From Corella eumyota (taxonomy: Eukaryota; Chordata; Ascidiacea; Phlebobranchia; Corellidae): a DNA stretch of 64,000 bases. Shown here piece by piece: positions 36,014 to 48,634 of this stretch. The translations under genes were made by a program, and so were the position numbers. The notes below the pieces were generated by a model, which was not told the DNA's origin, did no database searches, and saw only the letters and a list, made by a program, of their open reading frames with translations. Within the stretch, counting starts at the first letter, position 1, and each line of letters starts with the position of its first letter. The DNA lies in NCBI GenBank assembly GCA_963082875.1, contig OY720097.1, forward strand, positions 10,300,501 through 10,364,500, written 5' to 3'.

Positions 36014-38904
36014 ATATTGAAAATTAGACATAGTAGGATAAATGCATTATTGATATAAAATATTATTTTACTATTCCACTGATTTGTTATGATTTATTTT
36101 ATTTATTCCCATTTATTATTTTTCTTCAAAATTTCTCTGCTATATTTGATTATTTTTTTTCTTTGTTATATTGTGATTAATATATTCTTTACCATTCATT
36201 TTTATTGCCATTTAATCTTATTTAAAATTTATTTCATGCATTTACACTTTCTTAATTATTATTTAACCCATACATTTACAACGTTAAATTTTTACAAACA
36301 ACATGTTGACTTAGATTTAAATGTTCTTAAAATTGGCAGTTATTTATTATTGAATTTACTGTCATCAGTTTTTACAGCCTTATTCTTTGTTTGGAATATT
36401 TTTTCAGATTGTTTTTAAAAGTGTTAAAATTGTTAAAGGTTTTGCTCGACGTGGTAAATACATTATTCGTATATCATTACCACATCACGAATTTTTACTT
36501 ACAAAATCTGCATTATTTCTGTTTTATGAAACGTTGTAAAGCGGTGTTTATTATAGATGATGGAGTGCACTCTTTTTTTGTTTTCTAATGATATAAACCA
36601 TGCCATAAAATAAAAACAGAAGGAGAATAATAGTTTTTTAACCATGCTGTGTAAACTCTCTTCTAACAAATTTAATTTAATCACGCCAGGAGCTATATGT
36701 TTAATAAATTGGAAATGTTAAACTAAACTACTTTAAGTGGTGAGTCATATTTTGCTTGTGAATTATGACTAACAGGTTGAAGTGCATATTTAAAATTGTA
36801 ATGGTTTAGCAAATAGCGTAGGCGTAATTTACTAATTTCTACCGTGCGGTATTAAAAAGCCCACACTAGGTTATTACAAATATAATGAATGATTCCAGTT
36901 GTTCTTTTATAATTTGCAATATCTTTTACGGGTTTGTTATTTTCTACTCAAGCCAAATTAGGTTATTTAAATTTTATTTAATTATGAAACTTAAACAGTT
37001 TTAACTATTTTTTTTATTTTCGGGTTGCTTTTGTAATAAATTGTCGAATTTCGTTTTTGTGCAGTTGTTTTATTTATTTTTTCAATTTATGCCTTTTTTT
37101 ATTTATTTATAGATTTTATTTTGTGGTTTATTGCAGAAATTATTAATTAACGTGGGCTATATAAAATAGGGTTTAATAATTAGAAATAAAAATGATTTTT
37201 TCCGGTTATGTAAGTTTAGTTTTGACGCGGTATTTAACACACAGCTATTCCGCGGGTTAATTATCTGTCAAGGTGATATCGGAAACTGGCAAAGACAATT
37301 CAGGATTAAGTTAAGGTTGGGGTTACAATGGCCACCCTGTGTTTAATTTGTAAAGTCGTGCTTCTCACAATGAGGGCAAATAAGTAAAAGAAATACATCA
37401 GAATATAGCTACAACGTTTTATGGGCACTTTTTTGAACGTAGACTTATAATTCATTTTTAAACATGTTTATGATGAGGTAATGCCTTAAAATAGTAATCG
37501 TTACATCATCTAAAAAAAGCCGTTACGTCAAATGCAAAGACAAATGGATATTGTATTCTTGTTTGAATATAATGTATAATTCATTGATGTTATTGTTGCC
37601 TGTTATGAAGTTGACATTTTTAAGTTTTTTAAAATAAATGAAGCGAATCTAAAAACAGATTTTCAAGTGGTTAACGACCATAGTCATTAACTAACTGCAG
37701 TCAGTTTACTGATGTAGAAACTCGATTTTGTTTGTTTTTAGATTATGTGTTACCACAAAAGGTTTCCATGCTTGGGTGCAAAAGTTACATTTTAAAAAAA
37801 TCGATTTGTTTATAAAAAAGCAGTTTCCACCAAACAAAAATAAAGTAAAATTTTAAATTTATCTTACAAGTTCGTGTTAATACATACCCAAAAGGAACGT
37901 CTAAGTGCAATAGAAAAGGGTAAACGCCTTATGGTTTATACACTTAATGTAAAGTATTTACCGCGTTTTGTTCACAAGGGAAATATTTCAAATTGATTTT
38001 GGTAAAACAGATTTTACTTTAACATACATAAATGTCACGGAAACTAATAAACATAGTTTAAGATTGTGTAAGGTTTTAAAGTTTATAGGGTTTTATACTT
38101 TTTAAAGCGCGATTTAAGTTATGAGGAATCTGCTTAAAAATAACTTACTGAAAGTGTTACGCCATGTTTGGTTAACACACCTAATTATTTTTACCCCACT
38201 AATGTGTATCAATACAATGTATTAGGACCATAGTTAAGCAATTTAGCTTTTAAGTTATTTTAATTATACTGTAAGTTGCCATTTTTAATATTTTTTTCGC
38301 ATTTAACAAGAGGAGATATTATTTGGTCCGTGATATATATTAGTTACTTGGCAAACAGGATTTTCATGGACGATATTTTTAAAATATAGTATCCAATTAA
38401 AATTTATAAAATTAAGTTTACCTTTTTTTTAATTTATCATTTAAAAACCAAAAAACAGTTAACTAATAATTAACACTGCGGTGACTTAAACAAAAAATGT
38501 TAGGTTTAAATGTTTCGTTATTACGTATGCAATTATTTTTTTCAACGTCATTAAACCAAAAAAGAAAAACCAGGTTTGTAACGAGACCTAATTTCAAGTA
38601 TCTAATGAAGTGATATTAAGTACGCACTTCAAACTAATTGTGCTGTTGCATGTGTTATTTTGACCATTTTTCCTTTTTCTTTATTTAACGAATTTTTTAC
38701 ATAGATTAAGTGGCATTTAGGTATTCGCGCAATTTTTATCCTTAATAAAGTGATCAAATATTAGGCAACAAATGTAGGAGTATTTAAAAAAGAGTGTTAT
38801 TAGCAGTTATAAAAATCGGTTTTTATGTGTATAGCACTTATCCAAAAAAAAAATTTTTATCTTCCTGACTTTAAGCTTCCGACGTTCCTACATGGGGCCC
38901 TTAA

Positions 38905-39050
38905 TTTAATTTCTTCTACTTTCATGCCGTAGCGTCAATGAGTAAAATAGTGAGGCAGATTAGCAGTCTAAATTGATCCCAAACTAGCATTGACAACTGG
39001 AGGTTGGGCCGGGGTCAAAAGCTACCCTACCCGAAGGCGTAAAGTCACAT
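38905..39050 (+). repeat. Worn fragment of the tRNA-derived SINE (possible)
   Basis: The segment CTTTCATGCCGTAGCGTCAATGAGTAAA resembles CTTTCATGCTGTAGCGCCCTTGAGTAAG in the forward SINE at 2.6 kb, and later words (GGGCCGGGGTCA, GGCGTAAAGTC) are loosely placed like the rest of its body. It is much more diverged than the other copies. Confidence 0.35.
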
Positions 39051-42000
39051 ATTTTTCATCAGTGGTTTTGTTTTTTAAACCAAACCTTTATAAAGGCACT
39101 TACCTACCCTTACGTATTCCATTAAATATTAATAAGTTGAATGATAATACAGGATCCCATTACGCAAAGTGTATCACAATTCCTTATCGTATATTATATC
39201 AGAGTTTCCGTTATCATTCGCCGACTTATTTACTCTTTCAGCCAGGTCAAGTTAAACACTAAACGTTTGGTCATGGAACCGATTTTCAACTGTATAAAAT
39301 TACTCGTGTGAACGACAACTCAACGAAGCGGTGTGGCTAAACCAAAACTTTATCGTAATGGTCTGATAATGATTTTCTCAAGTTGCAACTTTAAGGCAAA
39401 TAGATTTAAATTTCAAGTTTTTTCCTTACAGAATGATTGATTTACTATCAAAGTATACATTTTTGGTCCATATTGGTAAGTATTCTAGGCGAACTTTGAT
39501 AAGTTTACTATATTTTGAAGCGCATTCTTTTTTACCATGGCTTCGTCATTAGACCATAAACATTACCTCATCGCAATTACGTAATGGCATAGTATTCGAA
39601 CGTAACCCTTTTTAAAAATTCATTAGATAAAAAGTTAAATGCAAAAACCATAATTTGATTAAATATCTCGTATCGCCTCATCCTCGAATTTGCATACAGT
39701 CTTTTTATAATTTCTCTATCGGCGGTAAGACCATTTAGCTAATTCTGTGGATTTGTAAAACGAATAATATGCTTAGATAATCATTATTGATGGGCCAGAC
39801 AAACTAAACTTGTCATATTTGGTATCCGCCCTTTCGACCAAAAACCATTTGATCAAATAGACATTTGCCAGATATTCAAAATTTAAAAAAAATCTAAATT
39901 TTCCTAAAATTTAGGGCAATATTTTATCGGAAATTTAAGTTTTTTTTAGGTTGAGCTTGGGTTAATAAAAATGTTCTATTGTCGCTAAATGAAATTGTTG
40001 AGCAAGTGGTTTTCGGCCAAAAACAGTAATCCGTAATCTTAGCACAAAAAGTATTTATAGCAGAAAAAGGGAATTAAAAACATCAAGTATATTTTGACAC
40101 AATTATTTTCACTGTTCTCCGACTGGTTATGACTTTGTTGTGAAAACATCGAACAAAGCGTAATTTATAATACGAATAAATACTCATTTTGTTGGATGCT
40201 TTTAAATAAACCTATTGTTAAGATAAAAAGAAATCTTTTATGTTTACGTAATAAATATTTGACATAAGAAGAATACGTAAGACCATTTCCTGAGCAGTTC
40301 CTTTATTATGCTTGTAGTGCCAAATTTCATGAACTTGAGCCAACTTTAGTTTTACGAAAATTTGTCTGAAAGCGTCAATGCTAATGTGTTATCCAAATAT
40401 GGAAATAGTTATATAAAAAAAGTGTCTGCTTGCGGCAAACTAAAATTAGAATTTTCTTTCCTCTGCCTTTTTTGTTTTCATGTTAAAATTTTATATTTTG
40501 TTTGTTAGGTTTAAATTCGTGCTTGTTTATAGGAATTTAGGGATTAATATTAAATTCTCAAATTTTGGTCAAAGTATGTTGTATCGCGATAACCTTTAAA
40601 TTAAAACGTGACAGAATTTTAATTTTTGTTCGTTCATATATTAAAATGCTCGTTTGTTTATTGAAATTAGAAAATCGATTTGGTTTTAAAAATTTACTCA
40701 ATTGTTAATCGTAATATTAATATGAGAAAACATTTGTTTAATAATAATCAAATTTTTTTTTTAAATTTAAACATCAGTAAAATTTTATAAAAATGTTTTA
40801 AAATACGACAACAAAACTTGTTTAAGCATTTAATTTTTGTTGTAAATTTAATTTAAGAATACTTTTTTAAAATTAAATAGTATAATTTAAAAACAGGTTC
40901 ATTATTTAATTTATAATTTTAAAAAACTAAACCATATGAGGCTAAGTCTTCTTGTTTAGCATAATAACTTTATATTTATATTACACTTAATATTATTTAT
41001 TTATCTAATATTTGTTATAGCTGTTATTACAAAATTTAAATACCTTAAAAGTTATTAAACTGTATATCGTGTAAAACACTTATATCATTGGTATAATAAT
41101 TTTAAAGATAACATGATCTTTTTATAATGTAAAACAGTTGAGTTGCAAAACTTTTCTGGTAAATGCAGACGGTGTGAGTATGAGTCATTTTTAAACGTTT
41201 TTATTTTTAGATAATTTAAGGGAATCGATATGACTTATATTGCCATTCCACAAAATGAATAATTTAGGAACCCTAAAGTTCGTCTCAAAAAAAGTTAAAA
41301 AAAGCGCTTAAAAGGTTTCAGAATTAGTGTCTCGCTATATTGGTTTTTGCAATTTAACCAAATTAGCTATTAAGGTTGTATAATGAGAAAAAAATAGTTC
41401 ACTTCTTGGCACTACACATGTTTTTGTAAGAAGGTTATACATACACTACCTTAAATAAACACGAATAGTAACTAAAGGTAAACTTACAAATATATAAAGA
41501 TATGTTTAATTAAAGGAATATTAACATGGTTTAAATCAATCGTTTTTGGTATTTAAACGAATTCCTTAGGATAATTGTATTTATCGTCTACTATATAAAC
41601 CAAAACTCAGACAAATTGTTCGCATTTTTTCGATGTTCAAGTCTAGTCTAGCCCACATGATAATAAGACGTTAACTACACTCTAATCTTACCGCAAAACC
41701 AACCGACGATAAGAATACAACGCCGTTGAACTTATTTAGAGGTACACGGATTTCATAAAAAATATGTATATATGTTTATATTAAGCTGGGAATAATATTG
41801 ACAACTTTATTGTTAATATGGTTTTACTGGAATACATAATCTTAATAAAAATGTAACCGAGATAATTAAATTTTATTAAATATTTTCATTTGTTTACGTT
41901 TTTAACCTATATGAAAGTTTCAAGAATTATTATTAGCAGTATGTTGTAGATGCTTTTAAAAAAAAGACTAAGTCACATTCTTGATTTAAAACATGTTAAA

Positions 42001-45000
42001 ACCAAAGAATATTTACATGTTATTTTTTATTATAACATGGTATTGTCACCACACCAAACAGCATTGTATCTGGTTAAAACAAAACAACAACAAACCACAC
42101 TATTGAATTAAATCTATTGAAAATTTAATAAGACTTCAACATTTTAAGAAATCCAAACACTTGTTATATTTAAGTGCACCCAAACACAGCAAATGTTGTT
42201 TCACAAATGTACAGTTTAAAACGCTTGAGTTTCTCTGTGTCAAATCTTAGACATGGTTTAAATTCCGCACTGTAAACACAAACACACTTGTGTGGGGAGA
42301 TTAACAATTTAAAAATAAATATAAAATTTTTGTCAGCTATAAAAGCTATAAAAGCATAGATGATTATTTAACTATAGTGTTTTTTTAAAGAAAACTTGAT
42401 GTAAATACTCTTTATAAACTATATGTAAATACAAGAAAATAGTTGTTTCTTTGGTTACTTACAAATCATTAAACAAAAATTTTAGAAACTGGTACAAAAA
42501 AATTTGCTCAATTTTAGTTTAAGTAACTCAGATAATCTTATTAGTAATTTCATTATCTTAATCTCATGAAAAGATCGTTAGTGGTATTCGTTTATAGAGA
42601 GCCCGGACAAGTTAAGTTTCGTCAAAGCTGGTTTAAAATGACCCATTGGAATTTATAAATGACCCATTGGATTTTAATTTAATTTTAAAGTTATAAAAAT
42701 TACCAGAAAAACACTATTACCAAACTAATTAATGACAGAATAAATCTGCAAAAATTTATGGTCTGTATATTGGTGGTTTGTTTAATAATAAATATTTAAT
42801 TAAATTTGTTTGCGTTGGCCAACCCAAGTACACATACTTTTTAATACACAAAGCACACAATTTAAAAAGCTTAAGTACGGGGCTAAAACCGGTCATTTTT
42901 AGAAATTAATTGAGGCGGAAATTTTGGTCAGTAGTGAATAACTACATACCTGAAATTCCTAAAATCTAGGCAACGGAAACCGAGCAAGGGTTTAGTTAAT
43001 TTTTGTATATATTTATCTTCGAATTCTGTTTGTGGGTAGTATAAGCTTTTAAAGTTCATTTACGCCTACCCTTTATTTGAACAGGTTTAAATTATTATAT
43101 ATAATAAGTTAAAATCAGTATAGTTTGTTTCATAATGACTCATGCTTATTTAAATTTAAGTAAACTATGTATTAAATTATTGAGTAGAGTAGATGTGTAA
43201 AATTATATAGGTATGTATATTTATAGGATAAGCCTTACATTGTAAATATGGTTAAAGTATATTATTTGATCTTACTGATGTAAAAGTTTTTTTTTATTTT
43301 ATAAGTTAAATTGTTGCTCATTATTCTTATATCAAATTTTGTTTGTTTGAAATATAAAAATAATAAAAGTAGATGCGGATGGATTTTTTAATCTTTAATA
43401 AAAGATAAAGATTAAGACAAACTTCTCAGAATACATTTAAAGTTTGGTATAGCAGTAAAAAAGTAAAAGTGTTTATAACATTCAATTTAAAATATTTATT
43501 TGTTTAATATATTTTTATACTTGTTTGTTAGTTTAAACTTCAAGGTTTTTACAGGCGATAGGGCTTTTTAATTATAATCAAATGTTTATCATGATATTAA
43601 AAACGTGTCTAAAAATTAAAAAGGTGTCTTAAATTGATTTTGTTTGTTTGTTAAAACTAAATGTTTTTTAACAAACCACTAATTTACAATCTTGGAATTA
43701 GTAAAGTTTTCTTTTTTGTTCAAAACCTGATGTTTCTTAAATAAATTCAAACGTAACAGTTTAAATAAACTGTCATATGAATAACCAGTTTTATAAATAA
43801 AATTAAAAGTTTTTTTTTTATATTCATGTCTAGTTTTTTTAAATTTGTTCCATTTTTTTGTGAAAAATTTTAAGAAAGATGCAGTTGATTGGTGAAGTTA
43901 GTATAAAAGTACTTGTATCTGATTACTAACTTTAACGTTGTCAATATTTAAACTTTTCTGCTTACTGTTATTTTTAAAACTATAGTTGTTTGCATAATTT
44001 GTGTGAACCATTTTTTTTTATTCATAAACCACCCATAGAACTTTAAAAAATTTTCAACATAATTGTTCACGCCTAATTAAACTACAGGAATTTGCCAAAT
44101 AACGCGCCAAATTTTATAAATGAATCTATGCGGTGGATTTTCAAGGGTTACAAGTGGAAGTCGTATTATATATCAAAATAATGACGTTCTTTTAATCAAA
44201 GATCATGTTGTATTACCAAACATAGCCAATTTTTTGGGTATTTGCGTGTTGTTGTGCAATACAAAACGTTTGCCAATGCACACGATCCCTTGGATAAGAA
44301 TTGCATATTGTATAACTTATTGTAATAATTTGTTAACACGAATTGCAAATGTAACGTGAAAAAATGTTAAAATAGTTAATTTTTTTACATATTTTAGGTC
44401 TTAAGACTTGAAAGGTAAATTTAAACTTGGAATAATTTTGAATAAACAAATCCTCCTCTTTAAAGCAGATTTGTATTAAATCCTCGTACACTACTAAAAG
44501 TTATTCGACCGTTAATTTTATATTGGTCCCTAATAACAAATGGATTAAACGTAATTTTAGCTTTCATAAAAGCGAAAAATCACACCTTGAAAATGATATA
44601 CTATGTGGTTATAACTTATAACTATATAAGGACAGTAAAGCGAGCAATACACGAAACCGATAAAATAAATTAAATCCTTATGGATTAAGTCTAAAACGCC
44701 AGATTTAAGTATAAGTGAAGAAACCTGGGATAAAGTTTATGAATTCTTTATCATAAAAAATGCTGGGAAAATAAACATTTACATTCACGCGTGTATAAAA
44801 TTTAAGAGAACATGTTTTTTTTTTACATTTATTTACACATAAAATTGCTACATGATCGGCAGATCATGAAAAGTCCTGTTGTATTTAATATAGTTGCACA
44901 AATTACAGTAACTTTATAATAAATTTTAAGGTAATTTTATGAGTTTTAGTTTTATATTTATAGTTACCTTGAAATAAAAAGGGATTAAATACTTAAAAAT

Positions 45001-45496
45001 AAACGTTCACAATTTTATCAAAAACTAAAAAGATCAGTGTTTTAACTAAAAGAATGTCACAAAAGTTATATAAAGCTTTCTTGCCACCACCAAAGTAACT
45101 TAAACCTTATATTCTGGTTTTGATTGAGATCGACGTAATCTTATAGCAACTTAATTCAAAACTTCAAAGTACCGCGTTGCCAACTTTCACGTGTGTTATA
45201 CAGATTAGTTAGGCTTTGTTGGACTTGTTTACTTTTTGCTTGTATCCTAGTTGGGTGGTATACGTTGCTTAATTGAGGAGCTGGTAAAACTAAATTAACT
45301 TGAAAAAACTTCACCACAACTCTCCAATGATTTGTTCGGTACTTAATCATTGCGGCGTTGACAAAATCATGTTACGTTATTTCTACTAACAGCCTACGTT
45401 GTTTTTATTGGCCAAATGTTTTAGTACATTGTGTTTTTGCTCCTAGTTAAAAACAGTTGTTTTGATTTTAAAGCTTATTTAAATTATAAATAAAAT

Positions 45497-45552
45497 TGAC
45501 GTCACATCAGTTTTAATATTATTTCGCCATTTTTTTTGATTTGATGACGTCA
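45497..45552. promoter_or_regulatory. Pair of palindromic CRE/ATF-type sites
   Basis: TGACGTCA occurs at 45497-45504 and again at 45545-45552, start to start 48 bp. This octamer is the consensus for CREB/ATF dimers. The pair lies about 235 bp upstream of an ATG in strong Kozak context with a splice donor (45785), which is the usual place for a promoter-proximal element. Function is inferred. Confidence 0.35.
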
Positions 45553-45784
45553 TATTTTATATTTGGTTTTATTTTTTGTTTTTGTTCAAGTTATTACTGA
45601 TACAGTAATGTTTTATTTTGACTCAAATAATATAAGACATATTCTACTAGAGTTTGGTAAAATTCTGAAGTGGTACTGTCACATTGTTATATAGTTACGC
45701 TTAATATTTATTTGAACAAAAGAATATTTGTTGTATGTAGTTATGTGTTTTATATCGACCAAGATATTTTTGTTCAACGTCGCC

Positions 45785-45803
45785 ATGGTCCACTACTACG
45801 CAG
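45785..45803 (+). CDS. Candidate orphan first coding exon (MVHYYA|)
   Basis: GCCATGG at 45782-45788 is an ideal start-codon context. It is followed by six codons and G|GTATGC, a good splice donor, at 45803/45804. I could not find a matching second exon. A CAG acceptor at 48418 gives a frame that stops quickly, so the segment might instead be a 5' leader exon of the protease gene with a short upstream frame. Weak evidence. Confidence 0.2.
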
Positions 45804-48634
45804 GTATGCAATTCCACATTCATTGAAAATTGTTTAAACACTTTATATGTTATTTATAGACTTTTTCTTATTTAAACTACTGTTGTGTAAATTTCTAAAA
45901 ATCCCACTTTTAGAAAATTTGTAAAACTTTGTAAATTGAAATACTTTTGTTTGTTGTTTCTAAACAAACATAAGTCAGTTATAATATGCTATTTAGTATT
46001 ATCTTTATTAAGATATAAAATATGCCTATCTATACTTGTGCAAATAGCCAATTTTTTTTTAACTTTTTTACAACGGTTACACGCATAAAGTTTTGCAAAT
46101 TATTTGAGTTACAAGTTGTTATACTTTCTAGGGTGGGAATACTTAAAATAAGAAGATTGATTTTGAAAAACCATATTAAAAAATGTTAAAGGTACAGAAC
46201 ATTAAAAAGTCTATATACAAAAACAATCACAATCCGTTTTATTACAACAAAATCAATTTTTTAAACCTACATTATGTAATCGGTGAAGTGACTGAACTTT
46301 ACTTTATTACATAATATTACTAAATTACTTATTACAACTTCCCTACAGGAAAGTGTCAAATGCGCAAAAAAGCAAATAACTAAACTTAGTAGTTGGGCCA
46401 TGCAATTTAATCTAAATGTTATAAAATAAGGAAACGTTGTTAAAAAAATAACATTTTTACAACGTTTGACATTTTCAAAATGTTTTTTTATTTTATTTTT
46501 TTTGTTTGAAGTTTTTTATACAGGAAACACCTTTACAGTCCACAGGCGCACAAGCCTAAAAGATTGCACAAAATTGCAATTTTTATTTAAAATAAACCAT
46601 TTTAAAATCAGATGAAAGCATAAAAACATTTTTTTCATATATTCCTTTAAAGTAGAATTTTTAACATAGGCGCGAGGAAATTGTGGTACAATAGTGACAA
46701 TTGACAAAATTACACTTATTTTGTAAGTTGTATTTACATAAATGCGAAATAACCACGAACCTAATGTAACCACACCTGTTTTTGACGGCTAATAATATGT
46801 AAAGCAACTTCCTTTAGACAAAATAATATTTTAGTGACGTTAGTACTATTAAGGCAATTGACCACCAGAGCACACCTAAAGAACAACGAGCTTATTGTAT
46901 TACTTTAACGATAAATTTCACTATTTTGTCCTGTTTAATTTGTTACTCGATTTACCTGTTTTGTTTGTGCTAAAACTGCATCCAAGTCTTTTATACGAAT
47001 GCCACTTCGTGGTTAGATTCACTTACAGAAAGCATTTATAAACAGCACAAAAATTCAATGGGACAAAATGACTGATGATAATTCTACGATATCATTTGAC
47101 AATAATCTGTCACTGTAACCTTAACATTCATGGATCGATACTATAATAAAATCAATTGTATTGTATTTTATACATTTGTTGAAAACGATTGTTTGCAGTT
47201 TAAATGCTAGACAGTGTGGTAAACAAGCTATGTTAACATCACGCAGTATATGAACTGATTGATATTGTTTAATTTGTCTATCATCGTCGTCAGCAGACGT
47301 TTTCAAAGTATGTTTGATTTGTGTCTACCAATAACGCCCCCTTGGGAAATATTGAAATAATTATAGTGTCCTTATATAGAAAAATGTATAGGTAAAATTT
47401 ATTTTATTTACTTTAAAATCTTTTTTAAAAATTTAATAACACAATATAATTTACTTTATATAACAAGTGTCATATGCAAATTTGATTTGCAATGCTCGTT
47501 TAAACGTTTTAAGCTGTTAAGTGACTTCTGACGTAATATGCCAGTTTCGATGACGTAATAAACTTTGTGTGGCTATTGACAAGGTTGTAAATTACAATTG
47601 GCACAAGTGGCTGTATATAACGTCGGATAAAGTTTAAACTAAAAAGGTCAGACGACATTTAAAGGCAAGCAATAAAACAAGAAAGGGAAACTTAGGCTAG
47701 ACCGCGGTTGATGCTAGCCTGTAATTTTGGTTCTGATACCGGCAATGGTTTTAAGGCCAAGTACCTTAAATTTGTGTACCAAAAAGTCGAATAAAGAATT
47801 GCTTCCGTTTAAATAATGTTACCGGAAGTTAATTAAGTTTTTTACAATCAAAATTTCGAGCCGTCTAAATTTAGTGTATGCAAAAAAGGGCTAAAATTTA
47901 AAGCAGAATTAATTCGTATTATAGTTTTCATTCGAATTTTCCCAAGGCTATTTAAACACTAACTAAACAAACACAGTCCGAATTCTAGACCGGACCATGT
48001 ATGTACACAACGGAGCCTACGTAAAAAAATCGTAAAGACAATTTAACAGAACATAAACACTTCAGGGTAGTTAACGACCACACGTAGTTTTTTATCTGAA
48101 TTGTATTAGTAAACCAGGTTTTTGATGTATTGGTGTTTATGTAGTATATAACCTAGGTGTCTTTTACTGAGTTTAATAAAGCTTTGCAAATGTTGTATTG
48201 TTGTTTAATGTATTTGGATGTTTAAATTAATTTAGGGAAATTCAATTTAGTGTTGCTAAAGTTACCGTACGAAGAAATCGTATGTATATTCATAGGATTA
48301 TAACCTGCGTTATACACACGAGCTTAAACATTCTTTTTTGCTCGTTTGCGAGCCTTTCTCTTTTTACACCGCATGACGTTTTGTGGTTTTGTAACGCTTT
48401 GGTCTTTTTTCTACAGGCTCATCAAAACTTAAGACTTACTATCGGGGATAGGTACAGTTCCTGGTTAGCTTAACTGTAGATTGTAAGAAGTCGTGAAGAA
48501 AGGTGAAAAGCATAGACTGACGCTCAACTACATGGTTGCGCTGAACTTTTAAGGGCTGGGTTGATATTCTTTTATGATATTTAAGTTTGGAAGGCCAAAT
48601 TTGAAGTATAGTACGTCAACAATAAGTCAAAAAC
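45804..48634. other. Intergenic or 5' leader of the PRSS23-like gene
   Basis: No coding exon is supported. Between 47520 and 47640 are two TGACGTAA half-palindromes followed by CTGTATATAACG, a possible TATA box near 47612. Further down lies a good acceptor TTTTTTCTACAG at 48418. A promoter near 47.6 kb with a non-coding first exon is one reading. Confidence 0.3.

Larger units (their letters stand above)
36014..45784. other. Long intergenic stretch without a recognisable gene
   Basis: About 9.8 kb with no exon I can support on either strand. Frames at 36089-36588, 38990-39262, 44120-44359 and 45156-45350 have random composition or lack splice context. It contains a worn SINE fragment near 38.9 kb, a tandem AAATGACCCATTGGA-type repeat near 42640-42675, and two palindromic TGACGTCA sites at 45497 and 45545. 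It may hold regulatory DNA or non-coding RNAs that cannot be seen by eye. Confidence 0.4.

Noticed and set aside
36089-36684. Open frames after the FAM21 stop codon
   Set aside because: Phe/Leu/Ile-rich translations of T-rich 3' flank; no start context or family resemblance.
38990-39262. 90-aa open frame in the gene-poor stretch
   Set aside because: It starts in a worn SINE fragment, has no splice context, and its composition looks random.
45156-45350. 64-aa - strand frame with fairly protein-like composition
   Set aside because: No flanking splice signals in phase, no partner exon and no recognisable motif.
47701-47765. tRNA-like words with GGTTCTGATACC as a possible B box
   Set aside because: No A box at the right distance and no tRNA fold; probably chance or a very old SINE.
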